From Echinococcus granulosus (Eukaryota > Platyhelminthes > Cestoda > Cyclophyllidea > Taeniidae), in assembly GCF_000524195.1 (NCBI RefSeq), contig NW_020170408.1, positions 673,010 through 737,009 of the forward strand: a stretch of 64,000 bases of DNA, in the 5' to 3' direction. Shown in pieces: positions 49,767 through 62,000 of this stretch; position 1 is the first letter of the stretch; each line of letters begins with the position of its first letter. A program made the translations under genes and the position numbers. The notes below the pieces were generated by a model, which was not told the DNA's origin, made no database searches, and saw nothing but the letters and a program-made list of their open reading frames with translations.

Positions 49767-52700
49767 CTGCAGATAGACAAAGTGCGGTTAGATTCCACCA
49801 TATAAGGGTCAGAGTGCGGTAGCAATAGTAGAAGCTGCTTCGAATCTCGCGAATGCCGCATACCGAACATGGACAACGGCACTATATTCCTTGAAGGTGG
49901 GGAAATATCTAAAGGTAGGCGATAATTCTTCACACTAGGCTCCAATCTAGACGCTGATGTCGAAAATTCAATTTCCCTAATCTCCTTCCAGAGGACACAA
50001 GTCACGGAATGAGGTGAGAGCAAACAAAGTTGCTGAATCGACTCGCTTGAACACACCGAATGAGTTGGGGGACCTGAGGGAAACAAGTGGTTGGCCCCCT
50101 TTTTCCTCAAATTGAGAAAATGCCACTCTTACTGGATGGACAGGAGCTCAACCTTTACCACAAACCACGGCCTGGAAATTAAAAACTGGCGACTGGACAT
50201 CAGACAGCGGAAAGGCACATGAAATGAGACCCATGAGCAGAACACTTTGATGTTATAAAAATGCAGTAAAACGAGTAGTGGAATTGTTCTGAATGTAAAA
50301 GTAAATGATCAAGTATTTCTGTACCTCTCTTCACTGTCCTCAGGAAAGGAGATGCCAAGGTTCACACCCTTGAAGAGGAAATAATCCATCCACACTGCTT
50401 GGATCGCCTTTTCAGAGGAGAAAGTCGCCAAGGCTTCATGCTTTCGTTCATCCACAACCACTTTAGTGGAGACACCGAATCTGCCCATGAGACTACGAAG
50501 GCCGTTTTCTGTTGTTCCCGGTTGAAGGTCATGAAGTAGCACCTGAAAACTGCTTTCGGTGTCATTTGAATCCACTTCTTTACTACAAATAGACAAAAGA
50601 CGGCTAGATTCCCCAAGTCGCAAGTCAGAGTACGGTGGTGGCAGTGGGGATTGCTTCGAATCTTGCGAATACTGCATACTGGATGCCGAATATCGAGCAT
50701 GGAAAATGGTGCTGTGTTTAGTGAACGTAGGAAAGTATCCAAAGGTTGGGTAAGCTTCTTCATACAGCTCTAATGTCGCTTAATTGATGAGATTTAGACA
50801 TAGAAGTTGACGATTTAATTTTGTCACTCTTTTACCTACAGATGATCCAAGCCACAGAATGAGGTGAAGCCAAATGAAGCCGCTGAATCAACTTGCTTAA
50901 ACACGCTATATGGGTTGGGGACCCGAGAGAAACAAGTTCTTGGCACACTTTCCTTCAAATTGAGCTAATCTCACTGGTGCAGGATTGGCAAGACCTCAAC
51001 TTTTACCATAAATCACAGACCGGGGACCAGAAACTGGAGACTGGACTTCAGATATACGATTGAAACGTGAAGTGACACTCATGAGCAGAGCATTACGATG
51101 TTACGGTGGGATATTTTTGGATGTAAAAGTGAATGATCAAGTACTCCCTTACCTCCATCCATAATCGCCTTCGTTGATGAATATAAGATTCTCACCCTTG
51201 AGGCTCAAAACCTCCGGTGACAGGGCTTCATGGAGGGTCCCCAAAGAGGAGAAAGTCGCCAAGGCTACGTGTTTTCGTTCATCCACCTCCACTTTGGCGG
51301 ATGCACCGAATTTGCCAAAGAGGCTGCGAATGTCATTTTCTGTTGTTCGTGGGGGAAGGTGACCAAGAAGCACCAGATAACCAGTTGTGGTGCAGTTACG
51401 ACGCGCATCTTTGCTATAAATAGGCAAAAGGCGGTTGGATTCTCCATTACATAGGTCAGAGTGTAGTGGTGGCAGTGGAGACGACTTTGAATCCCGCGAA
51501 TACCGCATACCAAACATGGAAAACGGCATTTTGTTTCGTGAAGGTGGGAGAAGATCCAAGACCACCATATCATTCTTCACACTAGGCTCCAATTTTGACA
51601 CGTGTCGACAACTTAATTTCACTACTCTTTCTTTAGATGACACAAATCACAAAATGAGGTGAGACCAGATGAAGCTGCTGAATTAACTTGCTTGAACTCG
51701 CGAAATGGCTTGGAGACCCGAGAGAAACAAGTGGTTGACACACTTTTTCTCCAATTAAGCTAATGTCACCCATACAGTATTGGCAAGGCCTCAATTTTTA
51801 TCGCCAATCACACACCGGAAACCAAAAACTGGAGACCAGACATTAAATATGAGAAAGAAGCCTATGGTAAGACTACCTCGAGCGGAGCGTGACGGTGCTA
51901 CGGAAATGCATTATTACGAGTAGTGAAATATTTTTGGATGTAAAAGTAAATACTCAAGTACTTTTTTACCTCCATACACTATCCTCATGGAAGTAGGTGT
52001 GGAGGTTCACACCCTTGAGGCGGAAAGGAGCCGCCGACATGGCGTCATAGAGCGTGTCTGCAGAGGGGAAAGTCGCCAAGGCTAGGCGCGTTTGTTCATC
52101 CACCTCCACTTTGGCGGATACACCGAATTTGCCAAAGAGGCTGCGAATGTCGTTTTCTGTTGTCCAAGGGGGAAGGTTATCAAGAAGCACCCGATGGCTG
52201 GTTTTGGTGTCATTCGAACCCACTTCTTTGCTGCAAATGGGCAAAAGACGGTTGGATTCTCCATCACATGGGTCAGAATGCAGTGGTGGCAATGGAGGCG
52301 ATTTCGAATCTCGCAAATACCGCATACCGAACACTGAATGTCGAACATCGAAAATGCTGCTATGTTCAGTAAAGTAGGAAAAAAGATCCAAGGTTAGCGC
52401 TTGATTATTCATACTGGGTGAAGCCAAATAAAACTGCTTATTCAACTTGCGTAAACAAACTAAATGGGTTGGGCTACCTGAGAGAAGTAATTAGTTGGCA
52501 CATTTTCCCCCAAACTGAGCTAATCCCCCTCGTGCAGACCCGCCACCAGAAATCGGAGACTGGACTTTAGACGTAAGATTGAAGCATGAAATGAGGTACT
52601 CTTAAGTAAACCAACATGGGGTTACGGTAATGCAATAATGCGAATAGTGGGATATTTTTGGGTGCAAAAGTGAATGATCAAGGACTTCCGTACCTCTGTT

Positions 52701-52954
52701 TACAATCATCAGGGAAGGAGACGCGAACGTTTCTACTCTCACGGTGAATTTTAGCCGTCGCCATTGCTATTCGGTGTGCCTCTGCAGTGGAGAATGTCAC
52801 GAAAGCTTGGTGCATTTGTCTGTCCACCCTTACCTTGGTGACCGCACCGAATTCTTTGAAGTAGTCGCGAATGTTGTCGTGTGTTATCTGACGGGGAAGG
52901 TTATTAATAACTAATTCGCGGAGGGTGTTGGGGTCATTAGGATTCGCTTTTTTC
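49514..52954 (-). CDS. Multi-RRM protein, five terminal exons each encoding one RRM
   Basis: Minus-strand exons: 52954-52694, 52230-51970, 51413-51153, 50582-50325, 49766-49514. The first three are exactly 261 bases, the fourth 258, and the last ends with TAA. Each begins after a pyrimidine-rich acceptor (TCTATTTGCAG type) in phase 2 and all but the last ends AG before GTA in phase 2, so they join in frame as RRM1 to RRM5, about 432 residues. Each copy has the RRM pattern: an RNP2-like strand (LVINNLP, VLLDNLPP, VLLGHLPP, LILDGLPP), a near-constant TTENDIRSLFGKFG helix-loop, and a degenerate RNP1 ending TF. Upstream exons were not found, so the N-terminus is missing. Function unknown; an RNA-binding or RRM-derived protein-binding protein is likely. 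An alternative is several separate single-RRM genes, because the frame stays open upstream of some acceptors. Confidence 0.82.
50325..50582 (-). CDS. RRM exon 4 of the array
   Basis: 258 bases, one codon shorter than the other inner copies, phase 2 at both ends. RNP2 VLLHDLQP, helix ENGLRSLMGRFGVSTKVVV, RNP1 region EALATF, end PEDSEER. Donor AG followed by GTACAG. Confidence 0.83.
51153..51413 (-). CDS. RRM exon 3 of the array
   Basis: 261 bases, phase 2 at both ends. RNP2 VLLGHLPP, helix ENDIRSLFGKFGASAKVEV, RNP1 region VALATF, end NEGDYGWR. The acceptor is CTATTTATAG and the donor AG followed by GTAAGG. Confidence 0.85.
51970..52230 (-). CDS. RRM exon 2 of the array
   Basis: 261 bases, phase 2 at both ends. 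RNP2 VLLDNLPP, helix ENDIRSLFGKFGVSAKVEV, RNP1 region LALATF, end FHEDSVWR. The donor is AG followed by GTAAAAAAG. In RNP1 the aromatic residues are replaced by Leu. Confidence 0.85.
52694..52954 (-). CDS. RRM exon 1 of the array
   Basis: 261 bases, phase 2 at both ends; encodes about 87 residues from RKKANPNDPNTLR to DDCKQR. RNP2 reads LVINNLP; RNP1 reads HQAFVTF and still has Phe at its central aromatic position, so this is the most typical and most diverged copy. Helix 1 is DNIRDYFKEFGAVTKVRV. It is probably closest to the ancestral exon. Confidence 0.85.
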
Positions 52955-53075
52955 CTGCAAATAGACAAAAGGTGGTTAGATTCTCCATCACATGGGTCAA
53001 GGTGCAGCAGTGGCAGTAAAGACCACTTTGAATGTTGTGTTTATCCCATACCGAATATTAAACACCAGGCTATCA

Positions 53076-56000
53076 CTAAGCCTATCGCCGTCTGCGAGTG
53101 CGCTCGTATTCATGTAACATTGAAAGAACCTTTCCGTTTAATTTTATAGTCGTAAATGATCGCTTATCACCAAACGTTGGAGGTAGGCGAGAGTCCTGAT
53201 CTTTCTCTTGCAAATTTACTGACGACCACTTGAAGACCACTTTCAATGAGCTACTTTCGTCATTAATTTGAATTTTTTACGCGCGCTTGGACCCAGCTGG
53301 ATTACGTTAATGATCCACGCATAAAAGGTATCTCATAAATGAACTCTTCATAAAATGGAATACCGAGTCCACTGACTCACAGACCGATCGACTTCACCCA
53401 CTAGGTAATGCTGTATTCGACTCGCACTCATTTACACGTAGTCTATCATCGCAAACATTCCCTCCCTTTTATGCAATCCACTTGATGTTGGGCTAGTTGT
53501 TATTGCTTCAGCCACGATTTCAACGGAGACTGCATCCCCTCCCACTTTGTGGCAACATAGGCCCCTAAAAGTGCTGCTTTGATCCACACTGAATTGTGTA
53601 GGCTGGACATCTACGGGGTGAGCGGACTCTCCAGCGGTTGTGCAATTATCCACCAAGTTCAGTGCAATGGATTTTGCAAATAGTTTATTCAGTGGAGTGT
53701 AATAGATGATTACGGGAACCAAAAATGCAACGCAGTTCACCTAATAGGAATGCTATGGCTTTCTATTATATCACCACTCGCACTCACTCCAGCGTATCAA
53801 CATATAGATAAGCACAAATATGCAAGAACTTTTTTCAAAAACAAGTCTATGTAGACAGCATTTTCGCTTTCTCAATTACCTCATTATTCATCTCCTTCAA
53901 TTCGAGGGTAAACACGTTACACTAATTTTACGGTTCTTAGCAGTACAGCAGTGACTTCATTGACTGTATTAAGGTCAGTGTCAGGTGTAGGGTGGCCCAT
54001 ATCGCGGGCACAATGCAACTCCCTCACCACCCATATACCTATCCGAGAATTCATCCTTCGATCGAAGGACTCACTCACCCACCCACACTTAAGAGGTCTT
54101 CACGAACACCTGAGAAGGTCCCATCAAGCAAAAGAGCCAAAAATTTTCCCACACTGCCATTGACTTTTAGGAAGAATGCCAGGGCACAATTCTTTGTGGC
54201 ATCCTTGTATCTAACAGAATGCCAACTTGGAAGCTGAAAAAAAATTCTCTTTCAAGGCTGGATTAACATTACTGATGGTATACCGTCTACTGAGGAGGTT
54301 CCTCCTATTAATTTCAAAACCCTGCATTCTGTCATCATAGAGGTGGAAAGTATGGAAAACTTACGTGATATCATATTCTCTTACAGCGGTAAGTCATTTG
54401 CCGCATTATTTTGGGATTTGCTTCAAATACTTGTCCATATTCCAGTGACAGCTATAATTGACAGATGGTAAATGGCAACCAAGTAAATGTTTGCCCTTTT
54501 TGTTTTAAAATAAGACGTATGGGTTTGGCTTAGCTCACAAGAGTAGTTCAGTTGCTGGAGTAATCACCCTCACGATCTATAATCTATTACACTATTTAAA
54601 CGGGGCATAGGGATTCTACGACCCCAACTTCTGTAAGATCCTTTGTCTTACAATTTATGAAAAGACATCTAAATTACATGGTCTTAGCCATCTCCATATC
54701 CAGCGGCTACTTCTAGGCAGCTCCATTTGCATGCGACCGTATAATTCTGTAGCGTCAAGAATACGTGGCAATCATCACTCGGTGGCATACTATGAGGGAA
54801 ACTTGGAGTACAAGAAGGGGATTAAAAAAGAAGGCAAGATTCCTAGTACTACACACCCATTCTCCGCCTTCCCACCTTCCTCCTCTAATTTTCATACCTA
54901 GCATGCTAAGACGCATTATGGTGTCCTCTCATTGGCGGTACTTACACTCAACGTGGCTGCGAGAGATGAGGTGTGTATGACGGACTAGGTAAAGTTTTGC
55001 ACTGTTTCCAAGACCACGCATTTGACCTTCTTCTTATTAACTCTATCACTTATTTAGTCTCAGCTTTCTCTCAAGGAGGAGTTGCCATTTTGCACACTAT
55101 CACCTTCTCTCCGCTTCCACTGAGAACATCGAACTCAGGTTCAGTTGTTTTGTTTTTAGCATGTGAGCAGTTACGCCTGCATTCAACTTTACACACACAA
55201 CACACGCATATTGTGGTGTAAATGGAGCGGTGGGTGAGCAATGGAGTACTGCAGCAGTGTATCGCATGGGAAAAATAGTGACTTATCCGTTGAGTTAGCG
55301 TAGTTTACAGCACAAATGCCATTTTCCATCACAAGTCAGTTAATCAGCCAGTCGATTAACTGGCATACAATCGGAAACTCACACTGTACAGTGGACATGG
55401 AAGAAGTGAAGTAGTAGAAATTAATGATCTTTGATGGCTATCGTCAATCACCTGTAAGCACGTGACAACAGTGAAGCAGTAATTTCTTTATGACTAGTGA
55501 TGGTATAACAGATGAGTTGCTCTCGTTGTAGAGCCAGCGCAATTCACCTCGCCTTCCCCTTCCCCAGCCCCATGACAATCCATTTGGCTAACAGGACAAA
55601 ACTTCCGACGTTTTAAAAATGATGAGGTGCATCGATGACGTTGAAAACAAATGCATCTGCAGTTGCACGCACATTCACTGACTGGCGTAGCTGATTCAGA
55701 GGTGGTTGTTTAAAGCACCGACTGTATTGTAATGACTGATGCAGGCGGGTGAACAGTGCAAAGGTTGTGGACGGCGCTGGAAAGAGGGGAGGGATTATGG
55801 AATACCTCGATATTCTGTCGAGCCCAGAGTTTAACTACGCGGGCTCTCGCGTAGCTGTAGCTCCTACTTTCGCTAGACGCCGTAGTCTTCGCACCAGGCT
55901 AGTAGCACTTCAGCCCTTCCCTTTGCTTATATTATCTCTTATGTGTTGTGATTTCCTACCGTCTTACTGCCGGTCGTCATGTTTAATGCTACAGTGCAAA

Positions 56001-59000
56001 ACCATTATTTAAGACTTTCTCATCAAATAGGTTGACATTAGATTCTCTGACATTCACTGTGTTGGTATCAAACTCATCAAATGTCGTGTGACGCAGTGCC
56101 ACTTAAGTCAAGTTTCAGGCTAGGCATCTACTCTCCGAAGTTGCTGGTAATCTTTGGCTACTACAAATGATAATTTCGATTAAATGCGTGTTTTTTTACA
56201 CTTAGAAAGTAAATGGCATGATGTTTGTTCAATGGTCATGTTGACTTGATCTCCAAATAAAATGAAACCGTAAGTTCCACAAGGCGGCAAAGTGGTATAA
56301 ACCAATTCTACTTGCCCGCACTTGCCACGTGACACTACATTTGGCGGTGCGACTAGTTCTGAAGATGAGTTTTGAGAGCAGGAAGCACCAGAAGATTGCT
56401 GGCTAATGTGAAGCATAATATTACATTGAGTTAGTAGGTGTTGAGATGAAGCTTCGGTGGATTATCGCGGACCGAGAAAGATGAAAATAGGACCACTTGC
56501 AAGTTTTTCAACCACAAAATTTGCAATGCGTTTGTATGTAGCAGAGTCCCAAGGTACTGAAGGAGAAGATTAATGACACTAATGCTGACTCCTTGACTAA
56601 CTTTTATCCTAAGGGGAAGCTGACTGGCTTCACGGGCATGTGCCAGCGATCAAAGTAAATTCAGGTGTGAAATTTCCAAATATCATCTCAAAATGCATTC
56701 TAAATACTTGGGGTAATTCGTTTAGCCTTCTTGTACAGTGTTTTAGGATTTAGCGTTTATCCATTTTCCTAGCCAAGCTCGTGGGTGCACAAAACAAGCA
56801 CTTTGATCGCCTGCTCAGTTCCATTGATTCTGTCAAAATGCTAGTAATTTCACTGACAACTGTAACTTATTCCCTTTACAACCTCACCATCACCCTCCAC
56901 CTCCTCGACCACATGAATAACAGCAACAGATAATTATCTTCAACATGGTCATTCTGACATTAAACAAAAAAGATTAAGCTTCAAGCTTGCGTGCCTATGG
57001 AGTCCATGTTCAAGCGCGGAAGCCAGTGGCAGTGATTTCATTGGTTATCAGCATGCAAGTAGTTCTCCTATTTTTTTGGGCATTAAAAGAAAGGAGAGCA
57101 AAAGAACGAATCCAGATTCTAAAAATCTAGGCAACCGATTTGTCATGATTTTGCAAAGGGTCCACAGTCCTCATCTTTCATCCATTTTCCAATAAATTAT
57201 GTGAAGGTAAAGTGTAATTTGTCTTTAACTGCAAGTTTGATTTTGATGTCATTTTAAGTAGTGTCCTCCCATAGCGCTGTCCCAGTAATGCTCTACCCTG
57301 CTGCTCGACTCTTCTCTTAATATATGGATGCACAGCACTTCCCCGTACGGTAATGACAAGTCACTCCCCGAAACAAAAGACTGTAGAACAAAACATGAAA
57401 TTATTGCTGAAATTTATAGGCCTCCTTGCAAACAGGTAGTGCCAAGAGAAAATACAGCCAATGGCAAAGGTCATGTTGGTATTAGGGATGAGGAAGGGGA
57501 GAACGAGTTGAAGAGGGAGAAACCGGTTTGTTTTGTCCAATCCTTAACAAACTTTTTTATTGATGCTAACAGCAGTGTGACGTCTGTCATCCACCCATTC
57601 CAATGAACGAAATGTGGAGGATTCTGGTCTTTCCACATGCTATTATGAACAAGGAATTGGAACTAGCGAGATTACTGGTCATAATCTCAGTACACAATGC
57701 ACAAAGCATCGTTACCGATTGTGCAGGTTATAATCAATGAATGGTTGGTCTAACAAACACAAAAACCGGATGCAAAACAATTCTTTAATGCAAACAATTT
57801 ATTTTTCTGCCACCCTAGCATTGCAAGCATGGAGGATATCTAAGGATCTCTGCAGGAGTCAAAAAATTGTCCCAATATCTGCAGTGACCTCGTTCGTTCA
57901 AGTGAAAAATTCATTAGAATGGATGAAATCTTGACAAAATCTGCATAGTAGAACTATTTTCGAGTCGAAGAAGGAAAAAAACACCGTCTACTCAAATACT
58001 AACTACTATGGGTTGGTGAGAAATCGGCAGCACTTAGGGTAATAGCCTTCATTGATGCAGTGGACGTCATCGACCTCCGAAGGAGGATTCCTCTGATCAC
58101 CGCATTTCATTCGAAAACACTACTAGTAAAAGATGCCCTCAGCCGATGAGTCTACTCGTTTTAAGGAAGAAATAGATAAACGCAGAATCTCTTACAACGG
58201 TTCCGTATGACGAATTTTGCCACCATCTAATTACTAGGCAAATTCTTTGCACGAGGCTTTGATATTTTTGGCCTGGGTTTGTGTTTAACTCATGAGACAG
58301 AAACCTGAAGTCATATCCGTCAGTATTCAAAGTAAGCGGATGAATGATAGAGGGCACCCAGTGCGATTGCCTAAATTGAAAGAAATTAAATTAATTTAAG
58401 GAAAAATTTTCAGTAAAATTGAAGCAATTTCGAGGTAAATCCAAGAAAGCAAATTATGCTACCGCGTTATTTGTCAGAGGAGAAGGTAAGAGATAAATAA
58501 GAGCATTAGTAATCAATGGATATTTTAAAAAGGTCGAATTTATTCATAACTTTTTAATGAAGATCCGTTACGAGTCAAGATACATCTTCTCACCTCTTTT
58601 TCTATATGTCTTGGGGGTTAAGCGGCAGGTTAATCAGCCAGACGTTAGAGACCATCGTCAAGTTCTTCATCAAAAAATGAAATTGTCAATATATGATCCA
58701 GTAAGACGTGACACTTTCCCCTGCAGTCACCTCCTAGTCAAACACAGCTGAGATATTACCTTTTACGTTGCTTCCTTTTATTCGCCCTTCATTGTTTTTA
58801 TGTCACATCACAAGGATTAGGTACCCAGTTACTTGCGTCATTTAAAGATCCTTCTTCAATCGGCCAAACAGTCAACCAGTTTAATCAGACGTATCGACAA
58901 TGAAAGCAATCGTAGTGAAGGTTTCATCATTTGATTGCACGGGTTGAGATCTTGATCGGGTCCCATACTAATAGTTGTTTACACTTTAACCATGCAGGTT

Positions 59001-62000
59001 TTGATTCCGTCTTTCGGTGTTACCCTCCTTAGAATGTCCGCACCTTTTTTTATCCACTGTCGCCGCACAAATCCACACATTTATGTCACCTGCAAATTCA
59101 AGACAATCGCCAAAATTACGCACTAAAAACATGGAACAATGTTTCCATTTTTAAAGGAGCTTTTTTCATTCTAACTGTTTAGCATCGAGAAAACAATGAG
59201 GAGTAGCCAAGGAAAATGCATCCAGCTGATTGTCTCAAAATACGTCAACAGGAGGTTTGTAAAACCAGGAGATTGAAATAGGGTGAACAGAAAAGCACGC
59301 AGTCATGTATCACTTTATTTTTCACACTAAATGTCGACAACGCTCCCATATTTGAAGCTCACCCAGAAAGTTGTAGAATACTGCTACGGGCATATCGTTA
59401 ACCAGATTACTTCAAATGGTCTAAAAAGGATCCATCGAAATAGCTGACTCAATACCTACTGATTTTATGCCTGATTTTGAGGTTGGAAGAAAATGCTAGA
59501 TGGACGCAATTTTGCTTTTTTGGGTACAGAAGGCAAGAGTGATGATTATTCACTTGTGAGTTTGTCGCCACATTGCTTCCGTCTGACAGGTGGGATGGTT
59601 AAAGAGTTACCCTCATGAAGTAAAGATGACCGCACTACAGTAAGGGGACTGCAGGCGGATGTATTATTTTGTTTGCGGATGTGACATGGACACCAAATCA
59701 CCGAATTATGCTTTGTTCTTGACCGTTGAAGTTGCCATAATATTGTCAAATAGGTGCATTGACAACAACAGACCGACTCATATCTCCGAAGACACCTCCT
59801 TTTGAGTGGCTTCTTTTAAACATATTCGATGCGTTTTTGCACCTCAAGAGCTTTATTGCTCTATGGGGAAGTCGTTTAAATTAAACAAGACCGTAACTGC
59901 GACGCGGCTAAATTTCATCCTACCCTCATATCTCACAGCATTTGACTTAATTTTTGAGAAAATTACTAGGCTTTTAGGCTAGAATTTAAGGACTAGCGCT
60001 ATATTTTATTAGGAAGCAAAAAAATGAAGGCAAAAAAAAACAATTTGCAATGACTGTGGAGAAGGGATGAAAAAATATAGGCCAATTTGAGGAGGTGGAT
60101 TAGAAGGGCTGGGGAGAAAACTAAGTCATAATAGAAGACAACACTTTATAAGTTCCTTTTTAAATTGTTTTTTAGGATGCATTGTTTGAAGTGCAAAAGT
60201 TGCAACCAGTGAAGCCAATTTACTCTCAGCTTTCTCAAATCGTAGATTCGCTTTTCTCTCCCATAAATGTACCGATTACGAAATTTGCATAATCAGGTTC
60301 TATACCAATTTTGCAAATAAGCTAGCTTTTCATCTTACAGGTGAATCATTCAAATCTTTTTCTTCCTTTTATTTACCTGATAGGCCTAAGTCCAATTCTA
60401 AGTAATAACGAACCACCTTGATTCAAAAGACACGTTGTCAAGAAGAGATCTTTAGCGTGCATTTGTTGTTGTGGACCAAGCATTTGCAGATTGGCTAGAA
60501 AAAAAATTATTATCTGCCTGATTATGTGTTTTTAGTGGAGAAATAGTTGCTTCTACTCCCTTCTCCTTAGAGAGCTCAGCAAATTAGGTAAGGGTAACTG
60601 AACTCTCCTAGCAGATGCAATAGGCAGGCAAACTTCGATCGCCCTTATAATCAGACGGATTAAAAGCAAAGTCTTCCCTTAGTCCTAGGTATGGAAGAGT
60701 TGTGGGCGAATTTGAGATTGTGATGAAGTACTGCAGATTTCAATCCTGTCAATGGCATGAGTCACATTAAGAGCGGTTCACTCCGGAACAAGCGCTAAAG
60801 TAGCGGAGTGGGCCTGGAGCCTCGAACCCCTCACATGGATCTCCTTATAATGCAACAGAAACTAGCCTGTGATCCATTGGCATTGCTAAATGAATGCACT
60901 TATGGCTGCAGGAGTGAATGGGTATGCAGGTGATAAGGTAGATTCAGTATGAATTATGATAACATAGCAACATCCTATACAACCGATCAAATTCATGCAA
61001 AATTATCAGTTCCTCTTTAACGATCCCTACAGGTGGAATTCATCAGACCTTTAATGCATTAATTTTACCGTAGTTCATCTAAAAATGCATAAAATTGGTT
61101 AAGTCTACTTCATTTCATTGCCCTTTATTTCAAAAACGCCAAAATTCGATGCTAATTTAAACCGCAATTTTTTGTACAATCTAAGCTGCTTTTGAAAATT
61201 TTAACGCATTTACAATTTCTACTTACCAAATTCTTTTCAAATCTCAAAAGTTCAAAGTTAGTGCTTTTTCTTCACAACTCCATGAAGTTTGGAAAAAATC
61301 CCGGAGTGCACCATATGTTTGTTTGTATTAACCTACTGGTTGTACAATAGGCTCGGTTGACTGGACATTCTCGGTTGTTAAGAAGACAAACACTTGGATC
61401 GTGCGTAAAATCTTCCCACCTTACATCATTTAAGATACCTTCATTTAGCGGAACACCGTGTCAACCAATGACACGCCATTGCATTAAAATGACCATAATT
61501 TGCCCCTACGGCCAAACTGTGAAATGATAGGTTATTAGGAGCATAGAGGGTGATCCTACGAGCAACCCTTCTTTAGCAAATGCCGCTGTAATTGCTTTGC
61601 TTAAGGAAACTTCTTTATTTCATTTTCATTAATTGCTGCTTGTTCTGCATTTACAGAGTGTATTTAATCCCAAATCACATACTAAGGATTTAAACTTCTA
61701 CCAAAAGCATGTACAAAATTGTGACCAAACTTGCATGATCAGAATCGTGAAAGCGTATTTTAGTATTAATTTTAAAGTACTTTAGCTAATTATTTGCATT
61801 TTTAGCCACTTTAGGTCTACTGGTGCATATATGCTCAGTTGACTTATTTTCGCATTGGCTTTTTTCTAGCTGGACGTTGGTACGATGCAGTAGTTATGCA
61901 CCATACCTGATTTAGTTTAACCTGGGCTGACTCACGCCATCGGATCATGTGGAAGGCAAATGTCTCAGGCTTTCTCTTGTTAATCAGAGGAGGCATAAAT

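Larger units (their letters stand above)
49390..53075 (-). repeat. Tandem array of about 820-base units, five copies, each with an RRM exon
   Basis: The unit landmark aaaagtgaatgatcaagtact or a close variant recurs near 49487, 50299, 51125, 51941 and 52667, so the spacing is about 820, 820, 820 and 725 bases. Each unit holds one RRM exon plus flanking intron, and the flanks are alike too (for example gactttgaatcccgcgaataccgcatacc upstream of the acceptor). The unit at 52.7-53.1 kb is the most diverged. Confidence 0.88.

Noticed and set aside
53432..53740. 102-residue open frame on the minus strand upstream of the RRM array
   Set aside because: It is preceded by an AG acceptor but has no clear phase-2 donor, no known domain and no RRM similarity, so it cannot be claimed as a 5' exon.
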